From an archaeon (GTDB lineage Archaea; Thermoproteota; Nitrososphaeria; Nitrososphaerales; Gagatemarchaeaceae): a DNA stretch of 64,000 nt. The notes under the pieces are model-generated. The model made no database searches, was not told the origin of the DNA, and worked only from the letters and a program-made list of their open reading frames with translations. Made by a program: the position numbers and the translations under genes. Location: assembly GCA_021823325.1 (NCBI GenBank), contig JAKAOG010000001.1, positions 1-64,000 on the forward strand, given 5' to 3'. Positions 16,309 through 25,305 of the stretch are shown one piece after another (within the stretch, counting starts at the first letter, position 1; every line of letters begins with the position of its first letter).

Positions 16309-17841
16309 CTAGCCCGACGCCTGTTTTGAAAGCAGGTCGTCCAGAGCCTGGAAGTAGGACTTCGTCCCCTGGGGCATCCCTCCTACGTTCTTCCGTATCG
16401 CGCGCACTATGAAAGGGATCGCGCTGCGCGAGACCTCGACTCTCGGGTTCTTCTGCCCGAACTCGATCCTCGGCACCTTCACCCTGCCCTTGACTTCCTC
16501 AGGCGCGAGCTCCCTGGCTTCATCTTCCACCTTCTTCGTCCACTTCTCAAGCTCGCCGGGGTCCAGGCCCTCGACCATGCCGCTCACTTCCTTGATGAGA
16601 GGTTCAATCGCAGGGAGGCTTTGCAGTTCGGCCCCATCATCAGGCCTGACAAGCAGGCTTACCCCGGCTGCAGATATGATGTTGGTCGCGACAATCACGA
16701 GCGCGGCGATGGGGAGTATCTCAGCAGACCCGACGACAGAGTCTGCTACGAGGGTCGTGGCAAGAAGCGCCGGAGTCAGCCCCTGGGCCATCATCACCAT
16801 TATGAGCTTCCTGTCCTTCGGGCTCTTCTTCGCGTCTACAGCTTCGGTGCTGAGATACCTGACGACCACTAGGATGCCGACCACCGCGAAAGACTCGAAG
16901 TAGACCGGGGGGGTCGAAAGGACGCCCAGAGGGATGGAGAAGCCCATGAAAAACAGGAAGAACGTCCTGAGGAAGAACGAGATTTCGCTCTGGAACGCCG
17001 ATATGTAGTTCATCGAGACCGCGGGCATGTCCATCGTGATACCGAGCGGCGAAGAGATGTCTGAGAAGTTCTTCATGACGAGCCCTATGGCCAGGACGGT
17101 GATCACCCCGCTCCCGCCGATCTGGCCGATGGCGATGTAGGTCAGCAGGACATATCCCACCGTCACGACGTAGAAGTAGTCCTGGTTGCCGAAGCTCTTG
17201 GTGACCCTTACCCACGCCAGCCCTAGGAGGACGCCTCCCACCAGCCCGATGGAGAGCTGTTCGAAGAAGCTGGTGGAGATGACCGAGAGGCCGGCCAGGT
17301 CGAGAGGGGCGTTCTGGTTGTACCCGTTGAGCAGCACGGTGAACAGTATGATCAGGACGAGCGAGTCGAACACCGACTCCAGCGCGACGTTCGAGACTAT
17401 TCCATACTGGGAGATCCGCTTGGCCAGGTATGGCACGATGATCATCGAGACTTCGCCGCCTACGATGGACCCAAGGAACAGTGACTGGTACAGGTCCCAG
17501 TGGAGCACGGCCGTGAAGAGGACGACGGAAAGCAAGATGGAAAGCACCATGTAGATCGTCGAGCGGGCGATGGCCGACCTCCCTTCGGTCAACACATCTC
17601 GCAGCTTCATGCTCACGCCGATGTCGAAGACCACCATGGCGAGGGTGACCTGGGACAGGATTGGGAGCATCGCGTTGACGGCCGTGGGTGGAAGCACCCT
17701 GAACCACTGGGTGGCCACACCTGCGGCGATCAGAAAGAGGGTCTGCGGGATCCCCTTCTTGCTCAGAAGAATGTTTCCTACGAACCCTATGAAGATGATA
17801 GCAGAAACTACCAGAAGGAATGTCTCTGCGGAAAGAGGCAA
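16309..17841 (-). CDS. cation/proton antiporter (CPA type) with C-terminal cytoplasmic tail
   Basis: 510 residues. About a dozen hydrophobic segments occupy residues 1-395, with the acidic signature regions MVVFDIGVSM and ESVFDSLVLIILF expected of the Nha/Kef antiporter fold. A charged tail of about 110 residues follows, without a recognisable TrkA-N domain. Such proteins exchange Na+ or K+ for H+ across the membrane. Ion specificity cannot be read. It is divergent from the M20 peptidase at 18049. Confidence 0.85.
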   Translation of the reverse strand: MPLSAETFLLVVSAIIFIGFVGNILLSKKGIPQTLFLIAAGVATQWFRVLPPTAVNAMLPILSQVTLAMVVFDIGVSMKLRDVLTEGRSAIARSTIYMVLSILLSVVLFTAVLHWDLYQSLFLGSIVGGEVSMIIVPYLAKRISQYGIVSNVALESVFDSLVLIILFTVLLNGYNQNAPLDLAGLSVISTSFFEQLSIGLVGGVLLGLAWVRVTKSFGNQDYFYVVTVGYVLLTYIAIGQIGGSGVITVLAIGLVMKNFSDISSPLGITMDMPAVSMNYISAFQSEISFFLRTFFLFFMGFSIPLGVLSTPPVYFESFAVVGILVVVRYLSTEAVDAKKSPKDRKLIMVMMAQGLTPALLATTLVADSVVGSAEILPIAALVIVATNIISAAGVSLLVRPDDGAELQSLPAIEPLIKEVSGMVEGLDPGELEKWTKKVEDEARELAPEEVKGRVKVPRIEFGQKNPRVEVSRSAIPFIVRAIRKNVGGMPQGTKSYFQALDDLLSKQASG

Positions 17842-18048
17842 CTTAGGTCACCCTGGCACGCTCGACCGGTCAAAGACGCCCTGGCTCATGTAGTATACAA
17901 CCCCATGCAGGCAAGCCCAAGGAGCCGTTTTCGACATCGTATTTGAACCCGGAGGGAGGGTGCCTTGTTCGTCTCATCATTCAACCCGGCCCTCGCCGGC
18001 GTGGGAAACAGCATATCTATGCTCAGTCCCGGGGTCCCTCAGGTCCTG

Positions 18049-19284
18049 ATGCCAAACCAAGACCTGCTCGCAAAGGTGGGTTCGAGCGTTGACGCCGACG
18101 CCCAACGGATCCAGGACTTCTTCGTCAAAATGCTCAGGATCAAGGCCGTCAACCCGAGGATGGGCGGCCAGGGCGAAGCGGAGAGGGCGCTCTTCCTCGA
18201 AGGCTTCCTCAAAGAGCAGGGGTTCGACGTGACGAGGGTCGACGTCAAAGACAGCGAGTCCCCCGGAGGCATAAGGCCGAGCATTTCTGCAAAAATCGAA
18301 GGGAGAAACAGGAAGCGCAGCCTCTGGCTCATCTCTCACATGGACACCGTCCCAGAGGGGAGCAGGGACCTATGGAAGACCGACCCGTTCGAGCCGACCG
18401 TCAAAGACGGCAAGATAATCGCGAGAGGGGCCGAAGACAACGGCCAGTCCCTTGCAGCGTCTCTCTTCGCCCTACTGACCCTGAAGCAGCTCGGCGCCGA
18501 GCTGCCGTTCGACGTCGGAGTGTGGTTCGTGGCCGACGAGCAGTTCGCAAGCAACTACGGGATCAAGGCGCTTTTGCAGCGGCGCCTGTTCAGGAAGGAA
18601 GACCTGGTGATCGTCCCAGACGCCGGCACGCCGAAGGGGACTGACATTGAGATAGCCGAAAAGGGCCTGCTCTGGTTGAAGGTCACCACCGAAGGGAAGC
18701 AAGTGCACGCCAGCCTCCCAAAGAAGGGGCTAAACGCCCACAGGGTCGGGATGAAGCTCGCGCTCGACCTGGACGAGACGCTCAACGGGAAGTACCGGAA
18801 GAGGAACTCTCTCTACGACTACCCTGTGTCTTCGTTCGAGCCCACGAAGATCGAAGCGAATGTGGGTAACGTCAACACCGTGCCTGGGCTGGATGTTTTC
18901 TACTTCGACTGCAGGGTCCTCCCCGAATACGACCTCGACGACGTGGAGAAAGACATCAAGGCGAGGGTATCGCAGTACAGCAGGAAGTACGGGGCGAAGA
19001 TAACCTACGAGGAGATTGAGAAGGAGCCCGCGGGGCCCGCGACGACCAGAGACAGCGAGGTTGCTGCGCTTCTGGGCAGGGCCGTGTCGAAGGTCACCCG
19101 AGCAAAGCCCCGTTTCACCGGCATAGGCGGTCAGACAGTCGGGAACCTATTCAGGAGGGAAGGAATACCGACGGCAGTCTGGAGCACCATCGATGAGGTC
19201 CCACACGAGCCAAACGAATACTCCAGGATAGCGAACCTGATCAATGACACGAAGGTCTTCGCATCCATCCCACTTCTCGCATAG
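18049..19284 (+). CDS. M20-family metallopeptidase (ArgE/DapE/carboxypeptidase-like)
   Basis: 411 residues from ATG 18049; a TTG start at 17965 would add 28 residues that do not look conserved. Catalytic features: SHMDTVPEG (metal-ligand His and Asp), GAEDNGQS (bridging Asp and Asn), VADEQFAS (catalytic Glu region), PDAGTPKG, and a dimerisation-domain segment around HASLPKKG. The final ligand His is in VPHEPNEY. The family cleaves amide bonds of acylated amino acids or dipeptides. Its distance from the lys/arg operon argues against a fixed role there. Confidence 0.85.
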   Translation: MPNQDLLAKVGSSVDADAQRIQDFFVKMLRIKAVNPRMGGQGEAERALFLEGFLKEQGFDVTRVDVKDSESPGGIRPSISAKIEGRNRKRSLWLISHMDTVPEGSRDLWKTDPFEPTVKDGKIIARGAEDNGQSLAASLFALLTLKQLGAELPFDVGVWFVADEQFASNYGIKALLQRRLFRKEDLVIVPDAGTPKGTDIEIAEKGLLWLKVTTEGKQVHASLPKKGLNAHRVGMKLALDLDETLNGKYRKRNSLYDYPVSSFEPTKIEANVGNVNTVPGLDVFYFDCRVLPEYDLDDVEKDIKARVSQYSRKYGAKITYEEIEKEPAGPATTRDSEVAALLGRAVSKVTRAKPRFTGIGGQTVGNLFRREGIPTAVWSTIDEVPHEPNEYSRIANLINDTKVFASIPLLA

Positions 19285-19396
19285 GATCAGAAACCTCTAC
19301 CCGGATTGCGTCAGACACGCGACCCGCGCATAGGATATGATTCTCTGGCTAAGATTATCGTGATCGGCAGACCGTCTGGGTTTGGAGAGCTTAACG

Positions 19397-19508
19397 TGCG
19401 GTCGACGGGATTCGAACCCGTGTTACCAGCTTGGAGGGCTGATGTCCTGGACCAGATTGTCCACGCGCTAGAGACGCGAAGCGCCCACGCGTTCTGGACG
19501 ACGACCGC
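19397..19508 (-). tRNA. tRNA-Gly(UCC) with a D-loop intron
   Basis: Minus-strand fold: acceptor GCGGTCG/CGACCGC, discriminator A, D-stem GTCC/GGAC, anticodon stem TCAGC/GCTGG with loop CCTCCAA (anticodon UCC), T-arm ACGGG-TTCGAAT-CCCGT. The D-loop is 48 nt, so roughly 38 nt are intronic. The exon sides pair as CCAGA/TCTGG and the insert closes with ACGCG/CGCGT, compatible with a bulge-helix-bulge site. Position 33 is C rather than the usual U. TATA-like box at 19532-19541. Confidence 0.85.
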
Positions 19509-19531
19509 ACGAGCTCCGAGCCCCGCTGACT

Positions 19532-19541
19532 CCTTTTAATC
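19532..19541 (-). promoter_or_regulatory. TATA-like box for tRNA-Gly
   Basis: The minus-strand element GATTAAAAGG lies 24-33 nt upstream of the tRNA 5' end, the normal archaeal distance. Confidence 0.5.
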
Positions 19542-19543
19542 GT

Positions 19544-20206
19544 TCAACCGCTTGCGGCCTTCTCGGCCTCATAGACGACCCTCGCAGCGACGACGTGCGC
19601 CTCAAGCGGCCTCTGGTCGATCCTCGCCACTTCGTCCAGCCTCTCCTCCACCTCCGGAGAGAAGTGGCCGTGGGGGAACCCGCCCACCACGACGCACGGG
19701 TCCTTGACCGATGAGATCTCCCTGCCCAGCTCAGCCAGTCCTACCTGCTTCCCCCTCACTGAGAGGCCGATTGTCCTCCCCGGCCTGACTCCCTTGATCA
19801 GCTCCGCGAACGACAGCTCTCTGACCGCCAGCAGCCCGCTCGCCGGCCTTTCGACCAGGCACTTCTCCATCAGCCCCCTGAACCTCAGGTAGCTCTTCGG
19901 TATCCGCGTCTTCTCCGCTATCTCAACGACCGACCCCGAGCTAAGGTGGACGTACGCCTTGACCTTCCCGTCCAGATAGAGGGGCGTCCCGGTCACGCTG
20001 AGCAGGGTGACGTGGACGAGGTCGGGCCTCCCCCTCTTCTCCGAGTCCTTCAGCCTGGTCATGGCCGCGTGGTGGAAGCTCCTGTCGAGCAGTATCTCGC
20101 CTGGCTCAGCCTCCCTCCTTCTGGCGTCGCTCACGACGGCAGGGTGCCTCCAGATCTCCTTCGGGACGAGCTCCAGGCTCGACTCGGCCAGGACGAAGTT
20201 CAGCAA
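19544..20206 (-). CDS. Nep1/EMG1 16S rRNA pseudouridine N1-methyltransferase
   Basis: 220 residues. The N-terminal FVLAESSLELVP, the central RGRPDLVHVTLL block, LDGKVKAYVHL, and the SPOUT C-terminal knot GGFPHGHF are characteristic of Nep1. The enzyme methylates a pseudouridine in helix 35 of small-subunit rRNA with S-adenosylmethionine and helps assemble the small subunit. It diverges from the RNase P subunit and lies beside S19e, in keeping with a translation-linked cluster. Confidence 0.9.
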   Translation of the reverse strand: MLNFVLAESSLELVPKEIWRHPAVVSDARRREAEPGEILLDRSFHHAAMTRLKDSEKRGRPDLVHVTLLSVTGTPLYLDGKVKAYVHLSSGSVVEIAEKTRIPKSYLRFRGLMEKCLVERPASGLLAVRELSFAELIKGVRPGRTIGLSVRGKQVGLAELGREISSVKDPCVVVGGFPHGHFSPEVEERLDEVARIDQRPLEAHVVAARVVYEAEKAASG

Positions 20207-20263
20207 ACCCGACCCCTAGGCGCTCCGGCTCACGGTTAAGACCTTCCTCCCCGGCCTTTCGCT

Positions 20264-20572
20264 GTGAACACACGGAAGCCCAAGGAAAGCGCGGCCGCGC
20301 TGGTAAGGCTCCTGACCGAGTCTGCGATAGCGCTCTCCCACACCGACCCTGCGACCGCCAAGCAGCAGGCCGCCCTCGCCAGGAAGGTGAAGCTGAAGTT
20401 CAACGTCAGGCTCGAACCGCCTCTGAGGGCATTCACCTGCCGCGGGTGCAAGGGGCTCCTCGTCCCAGGGGTCAACGCCAGAGTCCGTCTCGGCCACGGT
20501 AAGCCCACCATCCTCAGGGTGACCTGCCTGGACTGCGGCCGGGTAAACCGAAAAATCGTCGAAACTGCTTAA
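20264..20572 (+). CDS. RNase P protein component 4 (Rpp21/Rpr2 family)
   Basis: 102 residues from GTG 20264. An N-terminal helical pair (residues 8-45, with DPATAKQQAALARKVKLKF) is followed by a zinc ribbon: FTCRGCKGLLVPG and VTCLDCGRVNR supply four Cys ligands. This is the archaeal Rpp21 homologue, a protein subunit of the tRNA 5'-end maturase. It is immediately upstream of S19e, and the S19e TATA box lies over its last codons. Confidence 0.88.
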   Translation: MNTRKPKESAAALVRLLTESAIALSHTDPATAKQQAALARKVKLKFNVRLEPPLRAFTCRGCKGLLVPGVNARVRLGHGKPTILRVTCLDCGRVNRKIVETA

Positions 20573-20576
20573 ATAG
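20568..20576 (+). promoter_or_regulatory. TATA-like box of the S19e-FtsY gene cluster
   Basis: The box cttaaatag lies about 40 nt upstream of the S19e start at 20614 and overlaps the end of the RNase P subunit gene. Confidence 0.5.
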
Positions 20577-20613
20577 CGTCGCGGACGGCTCGAAATTTGT
20601 CACGTGAAACGTT

Positions 20614-21066
20614 GTGGTAAACGCTCATGACGTCCCGTCGGCCAAGCTGATCTCTGCCCTAGCGGAGCAGATGAAGTCGGTCTCGTCGGTCCAGGAACCA
20701 GACTGGGCGAAGTACGTCAAGACCGGGTCTCACGCCGAAAGGCCCCCTTCAAGCTCTGACTGGTGGTTCACCAGGGCCGCTTCACTTCTCAGGAAGCTCT
20801 ACATCCACGGGCCGGTGGGCCTGACCGACCTCGAGAGGGCATATGGCGGGACGAAGGCGCTCCACTACTTCCCGAAGCACCACCGGGACGCCGGCGGCTC
20901 CAACATCAGGAAGATACTGAAACAGCTTGAGCAGGCAGAGTTCGTCACCAAGACCCCGAAGGGGAGGGTGCTGACGCCGAAGGGGCGTGCGCTCCTCGAC
21001 AAGGTCAGCAAAGACATCTTCGCCGCCATGAGCGAGGGGAACAAGGCGCTTGCGAGGTATGCTTAG
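20614..21066 (+). CDS. rps19e: ribosomal protein S19e
   Basis: 150 residues from GTG 20614. Matches the S19e pattern: N-terminal VPSAKLISALAEQMK, PDWAKYVKTGSHAERPP, WWFTRAASLLRKLYIHGPVG, and GGSNIRKILKQLEQAEFV. A small-subunit protein found in archaea and eukaryotes. It leads a run of seven closely spaced genes (PDCD5, L39e, L31e, aIF6, prefoldin alpha, FtsY) on the same strand. Confidence 0.95.
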   Translation: MVNAHDVPSAKLISALAEQMKSVSSVQEPDWAKYVKTGSHAERPPSSSDWWFTRAASLLRKLYIHGPVGLTDLERAYGGTKALHYFPKHHRDAGGSNIRKILKQLEQAEFVTKTPKGRVLTPKGRALLDKVSKDIFAAMSEGNKALARYA

Positions 21067-21067
21067 C

Positions 21068-21343
21068 ATGTCAGAGCGCCAACAGAAGCAGCCTGACAAG
21101 GAAACCACAGACAGGAAGATGATGAGGGAGGCGGCCCTCCGCATGGCCCTGACGTCAGAGGCCAGGCAGAGGCTGGCGAACGTGAAGATGGTCAGGCCCG
21201 ACCTGGCCTCGTCGATAGAAGAGTACGTCATCCAGCTCGCTTCGTCAGGGAAGCTGAGGAAGGCGGTCGACGACGAGCAGGTCAAGCAGATGCTCGGCGC
21301 TCTCCAGGAGAAGAAGCGCGAGATCAACATCAGGAGGATATAG
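21068..21343 (+). CDS. PDCD5-family DNA-binding protein
   Basis: 91 residues from ATG 21068, one base after the S19e stop. The helical bundle pattern [25 protein letters not shown] and the C-terminal [10 protein letters not shown] are typical of archaeal PDCD5 homologues, which bind nucleic acid in vitro but have no settled role. An upstream ATG at 21050 would overlap S19e and is less likely. Confidence 0.92.
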   Translation: MSERQQKQPDKETTDRKMMREAALRMALTSEARQRLANVKMVRPDLASSIEEYVIQLASSGKLRKAVDDEQVKQMLGALQEKKREINIRRI

Positions 21344-21344
21344 C

Positions 21345-21503
21345 ATGGCACGAGTCAAGGACACTTCGAAGAAGAACCGCCTCGCAAAGGCGGGGAGGCA
21401 GGCTAGGTCTGTGCCTACCTGGGTCATCGTCAGGACCAACAGGAAGGTCAGGTCGAACCCCAAGCGGAGGAATTGGAGGCAGCGCAAGCTGAAGCTCAGG
21501 TGA
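21345..21503 (+). CDS. rpl39e: ribosomal protein L39e
   Basis: 52 residues, highly basic: starts [17 protein letters not shown], then a PTWVIVRTN core and a Arg/Lys-rich tail ([12 protein letters not shown]). This is the full usual length of L39e, which lines the exit tunnel of the large subunit. The ATG lies 1 nt after the PDCD5 stop and the stop is 3 nt before L31e. Confidence 0.95.
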   Translation: MARVKDTSKKNRLAKAGRQARSVPTWVIVRTNRKVRSNPKRRNWRQRKLKLR

Positions 21504-21506
21504 TAG

Positions 21507-21794
21507 ATGTTGTCTGAAGAGAAGACTGAAGAGCTCACAAGGACTTACGTCGTCCCTCTCGGGGTCGTCTACGAAGCCCCGCCCTACAGGAGGGCGAAGA
21601 AGGCAGTGATGGCCATAAGGGACTTCGCGACCAGGCACATGAAGGCGAACCAGGTCAGCATCGACGTAGAGGTGAACGAGCTGATATGGGCGAAGGGGAT
21701 CAAGCACCCTCCGAGGCGCATCACCCTCGAAATGCAGCGCGACGAAGACGGCGTGGTCAAGGTCAAACTCCCCGCAGCGCCAGAAAAAGTGTAG
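21507..21794 (+). CDS. rpl31e: ribosomal protein L31e
   Basis: 95 residues. Contains the L31e signatures RTYVVPLG, PPYRRAKKAVMAIRDFATRHMK, and the VDVEVNELIWAKGIKHPPRRI-like central block. A large-subunit protein at the exit-tunnel rim. It is followed after 3 nt by aIF6, the usual archaeal gene order. Confidence 0.95.
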   Translation: MLSEEKTEELTRTYVVPLGVVYEAPPYRRAKKAVMAIRDFATRHMKANQVSIDVEVNELIWAKGIKHPPRRITLEMQRDEDGVVKVKLPAAPEKV

Positions 21795-21797
21795 CCG

Positions 21798-22463
21798 ATG
21801 GGCCTGCACCTGATGGACATCTACCGGAGTCCAAACATAGGGATCTTCCTCAAGACCAACGAGACCCACCTCCTCATCCCGAAGGGGCTGGCCCAGACTA
21901 AGACCGACAGGCTCTGCGAGGACCTCAAGGTCTCGCCCGTCCCCACGTCCATCGGGGAGTCCCGCCTCCTGGGGGCTCTATCCTGCATGAACAGCAAGGG
22001 GATCCTGCTTTCCAGGCTGGCGGAGGACTACGAGATGAGAGAGATCGGCTCGGCCACGGGGCTGAACGTGGCCCGCCTCGACTCGAAGCTCACCGCTGCA
22101 GGGAACCTGGTCGTAGCCAACGACAAGGGAGCGCTCGCTTCTCCCCTGCTCGACCACAGGGCTCTCGCCCAGGTGAAGGACGTCCTCGGGACTGAGGTCC
22201 ACCCTATGCCGATAGGAGAGTTCCACCAGGTAGGGTCGCTGGTGGTGGCTACGAACAAGGGGGCGGCGGTCTATCCGGGGCTCGACGAAAGAGCCGTCGG
22301 TGAAATAAGCTCGTTGCTCGGCGTCGACGCATACCCGTCGTCCGTGAACGCCGGGGTCCCATACGTCGCTTCCGGGCTCTTGGGGAACTCCAGGAACGCC
22401 GTCGCCGGGAGCCAGACGACCGGACCTGAGCTTGTCTTTATAACGCGGGCGCTGAGCGTTTGA
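21798..22463 (+). CDS. translation initiation factor aIF6
   Basis: 221 residues. The pentein-like repeats of IF6 are visible: NIGIFLKTNETHLLIPKG, IGESRLLGALSCMNSKGILL, NLVVANDKGALASPLL, and SLVVATNKGAAVYPGL. aIF6 binds the 50S subunit and prevents premature subunit joining. ATG 21798 is chosen; an internal ATG five codons on is possible. Located between L31e and prefoldin alpha. Confidence 0.95.
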   Translation: MGLHLMDIYRSPNIGIFLKTNETHLLIPKGLAQTKTDRLCEDLKVSPVPTSIGESRLLGALSCMNSKGILLSRLAEDYEMREIGSATGLNVARLDSKLTAAGNLVVANDKGALASPLLDHRALAQVKDVLGTEVHPMPIGEFHQVGSLVVATNKGAAVYPGLDERAVGEISSLLGVDAYPSSVNAGVPYVASGLLGNSRNAVAGSQTTGPELVFITRALSV

Positions 22464-22475
22464 GACAGATACGAA

Positions 22476-22901
22476 ATGAGCGCACAGCCAACCGCCGAGG
22501 AGACGGTCAACGCGCTCGTGATGGAGATCCGCGTCCTTGAGAGCACTTACAACGAGCTCACCGCAAGGCAGAACCTGCTGGAACGCGCGCTGTTAGAGGG
22601 CCGCTCCGCGCTCGAGTCGATCAAAGAGCTCGGCTCCCAGTCAGGCGGCGAGGTGCTGACCCAGATAGGAGGAGGAGCGATGCTGCGCGCCAAGCCTCCT
22701 ACGACGGACACCGTCTTGATGAGCATCGGCTCCAACGTGGTCGTCGAGAAGCCCAAGGACGAGGCCGTCGCCATGCTGGAGGAGAGGAGCAGGGACATCG
22801 AGAAGACCATAGTGTCCATCATCGGCCAGAGGAACGAGATAGGGGAAAGGCTGAACGCCGACAGGGACCTCCTGAACGGCTTCGTCGGGCGAAGCCAGTA
22901 G
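22476..22901 (+). CDS. pfdA: prefoldin subunit alpha
   Basis: 141 residues. Two long coiled-coil helices (about 8-48 and 92-135) flank a short beta region with LTQIGGGAMLRAK and DTVLMSIGSNVVVEK, the prefoldin alpha layout. With a beta subunit it forms the hexameric chaperone that captures unfolded polypeptides. Sits between aIF6 and ftsY, a conserved archaeal order linking folding and targeting genes. Confidence 0.92.
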   Translation: MSAQPTAEETVNALVMEIRVLESTYNELTARQNLLERALLEGRSALESIKELGSQSGGEVLTQIGGGAMLRAKPPTTDTVLMSIGSNVVVEKPKDEAVAMLEERSRDIEKTIVSIIGQRNEIGERLNADRDLLNGFVGRSQ

Positions 22902-22910
22902 GGGCGCCCC

Positions 22911-23819
22911 ATGTTCGACAGGCTGAGGCAGGCCTTTTCGACAGTCACCAGCGCTATCAAAGAAAAGGAGCTGACCAGCAAAGACCTCGACGACGTGGCG
23001 TTCAACTTCCAACTCTCCCTCATAGAGAGCGACGTGGGCCAGAGCGTCGCGGAGGCTCTCACCACCGAGGTCCAGAAGAGCCTGTCAGGCATCAAGGTGG
23101 AGAGGTCGGTCGACCCCGGAGAGGTGGTCGGAGAGAGGCTGGCCACCCTTCTTGGCGCCGCCTTCGCCAAGGCGGGGACCGTAGACCTCGTCGCCAACAT
23201 CAGGGAGAAGTCGAAGGGCGGCGAACCCTACGTGATCCTCTTCCTCGGCATAAACGGGACCGGTAAGACGACCACCGTCGCAAAGGTCGCCAACCGCCTG
23301 AAGAAGGAGGGCCTTTCGGTCGTCTGCGCCGCCGGCGACACGCACAGGCCGGGGGCGATAGAGCAGCTCACCGAGCACGCCGACAGGCTGTCCCTGAAGG
23401 TTGTGGCGCAGCGCTACGGCGCGGACCCCGCGGCGGTCGGAAGGGACGGCGTCCTTTACGCGAAGTCGCACCACGTCGACTGCCTCCTCATCGACACCGC
23501 AGGGAGGATGCAGACGAACCAGAACCTGATGGAAGAGATGGCCAAGATAGCCCGGGTCGTGAAACCCGACTTCAAGATCTTCGTCGCCGACGCCCTGACC
23601 GGGAACGACGCGGTCTCGCAGGCGGAGCTCTTCAACGGTCACGTGGGCTTCGATGGGGCTGTGCTCACGAAGGCCGACGCGGACGTCCGGGGAGGGGCGG
23701 CGCTGTCCATAGTCTACTCGACCGGGAAGCCTGTAATCTACCTGGGGGTCGGCCAGGGGTACGACGACCTGGTCCCCTTCGACAGCAAGAGCTTCCTAGG
23801 CTCGCTCCTCGAGCGCTAG
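22911..23819 (+). CDS. ftsY: signal recognition particle receptor FtsY
   Basis: 302 residues. The N domain helices (1-90) are followed by the SRP-type G domain: GINGTGKTTTVAKVA (P-loop), DTHRPGAIEQL, DTAGRMQTN (G3), TKADADVRGG (G4), and the closing YLGVGQGYDDLVPFD. It docks ribosome-SRP complexes at the membrane. The N-terminal acidic A domain is short, as is common in archaea. Overlaps the end of the convergent nitrilase gene by 4 nt. Confidence 0.95.
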   Translation: MFDRLRQAFSTVTSAIKEKELTSKDLDDVAFNFQLSLIESDVGQSVAEALTTEVQKSLSGIKVERSVDPGEVVGERLATLLGAAFAKAGTVDLVANIREKSKGGEPYVILFLGINGTGKTTTVAKVANRLKKEGLSVVCAAGDTHRPGAIEQLTEHADRLSLKVVAQRYGADPAAVGRDGVLYAKSHHVDCLLIDTAGRMQTNQNLMEEMAKIARVVKPDFKIFVADALTGNDAVSQAELFNGHVGFDGAVLTKADADVRGGAALSIVYSTGKPVIYLGVGQGYDDLVPFDSKSFLGSLLER

Positions 23820-24583
23820 TCCGGTTCGAGCGAATACCGCGGGTACGTCTTCTTCGCCTTCTCGGCCACCGCTTCGTCTATCTCGACGGTGGCGAAGGGG
23901 TGTCCCTTGTCCGTCGCGGCTAGCACCTTCCCGTCGGGGTCCACCACCCAGCCTAACCCTCCGAACTTCGCCTTTCCCCGCTCGCCCGCCCTGTTAGAGG
24001 AGACGCAGTACGCCCCTGACACCACCGCGGCGGCCCGGCCTCCTGCGAGCCATTTGTCGGTGCTCAGCCCGGTGCACCTGGGGACGGCTATCAGGCCGAC
24101 GCCGCTCTTCCCGTACGACCTCGCGTTACTCATCGACCAGAGGTCGCTGCAGATCTGAAACCCGACCTTCCATTCGTTCACAGAGAAGGGGGTGAACTTC
24201 CTGCTCCCTCTCCCGTACCACCTCGCCTCGTAGAACCCTTCTTCGTTCGGCAGGTAGCACTTCTTGTGCGACGAGACCACGCGTCCGTCGCTCCATGCGA
24301 ACCCTTCGTTGTATCTCCGCCCTCTCGATTCTACGGGCCTGGAGCCGAGCACCGCCGCGGCGCCAAGCTCGGGGATCCGTCCCATCCACTTCCGATGCTC
24401 ATCCACCGCCTGCGCCCAGACATTCGGGTCGAAGTCAGGATAGGCGAATATCCAGTGGGCGAAGGGGATTTCAGGGAGGAGGACCACGTCTGACGACTCC
24501 TTCCTCACGTGCTTCGCGAGCCGCTCCCACTCCGTCGCGAAGGCTGACCTGTCGTCAGGCAACTCGCAGACTGTGACCTTCAT
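23816..24583 (-). CDS. carbon-nitrogen hydrolase (nitrilase superfamily)
   Basis: 255 residues from ATG 24583; the open frame extends further upstream but without sensible sequence. The Glu-Lys-Cys catalytic set is visible: LLPEIPF (Glu), HKKCYLPNEEGF (Lys), and FQICSDLW (Cys). Members hydrolyse or condense amides (omega-amidases, N-carbamoyl amidases and others). The position next to the arginine/lysine region might hint at amino acid nitrogen metabolism, but the substrate is unknown. Confidence 0.87.
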   Translation of the reverse strand: MKVTVCELPDDRSAFATEWERLAKHVRKESSDVVLLPEIPFAHWIFAYPDFDPNVWAQAVDEHRKWMGRIPELGAAAVLGSRPVESRGRRYNEGFAWSDGRVVSSHKKCYLPNEEGFYEARWYGRGSRKFTPFSVNEWKVGFQICSDLWSMSNARSYGKSGVGLIAVPRCTGLSTDKWLAGGRAAAVVSGAYCVSSNRAGERGKAKFGGLGWVVDPDGKVLAATDKGHPFATVEIDEAVAEKAKKTYPRYSLEPD

Positions 24584-24624
24584 GGGCCGTACCCCTCGCG
24601 CCTTACCACTTATCCGGTTCGTCC

Positions 24625-25287
24625 CTACCCAAGCTTCCTCCGCTCCTCGCCAATGAGCTCGGTGAGAGCCTCGAACGCCCTGCTGGCGTCCTTCATCTCG
24701 ACAAGCATGATGGTGTCGGTGTAGCAGCTCACGGTGTCCTCCACGTTTATGCGCTTCCTGAAGAGCTGGTTGTAGAAGGCGCTGATGCACCCCGGCGTCG
24801 TCACGATCGACTCGGGGCTGTGCACCGTTATCGCGGCCTCCCCTTCCCCTTCGTCGAGGACCTCGGCCGCGGCCAGCGACCGCTTGACCCTGGCGTGGAG
24901 CCTCTGGTCGAAGATGAGAGTGATGTATGACAACGACTCCGAGACCTGGATGAAGTCCTCCTGGTTCCCTGAGAGGAGGGTCGTGACCGTCTGCAGCGTC
25001 CTCCTCGTCCTCTCCACGGACAGCCTGGAGACCTGCGTCCTGACGTTCACCACGCTCTCTGCGATGACCTTGCTCACCCGGGGAGACGACTCAGAGTATG
25101 CGCCCCTCAGCCGCTTGAGGGCGGTGGCGATCCCCACCTCGCTGACCTCCTTCGCCTTCCTCCCGGTCCTCGCGGCGACCCTCGGGACGAGGATCCTGGC
25201 CAGCGCGCTGAGGTTCGCGTAATCCTTGGCTATCGCGTCCTGGATTGAAAGGTCCGCGTCTATCTCATCTCTGACCGCCCTGGTCAC
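24625..25287 (-). CDS. ACT-domain regulatory protein divergent from argG
   Basis: 220 residues from GTG 25287 (the frame stays open to 25377). The N-terminal helical part SVTRAVRDEIDADLSIQDAI...YANLSALARIL resembles archaeal proteins of an ACT-domain family. The C-terminal half contains two ACT-like stretches, one with SYITLIFDQRLHARVKRSL and one with DTIMLVEMKDASRAFEALTELI. ACT domains bind amino acids, so the protein may sense arginine or lysine. It is transcribed divergently from the arg/lys operon, and the spacer holds a palindrome (25306-25328). Regulation of that operon is an inference from arrangement. Confidence 0.72.
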   Translation of the reverse strand: MTRAVRDEIDADLSIQDAIAKDYANLSALARILVPRVAARTGRKAKEVSEVGIATALKRLRGAYSESSPRVSKVIAESVVNVRTQVSRLSVERTRRTLQTVTTLLSGNQEDFIQVSESLSYITLIFDQRLHARVKRSLAAAEVLDEGEGEAAITVHSPESIVTTPGCISAFYNQLFRKRINVEDTVSCYTDTIMLVEMKDASRAFEALTELIGEERRKLG

Positions 25288-25305
25288 GGAACGGCTGTTG
25301 ACCAG

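Noticed and set aside
16721-17707. 328-residue frame inside the antiporter gene
   Set aside because: Shadow of the antiporter on the same strand, His/Arg-rich, no recognisable domain.
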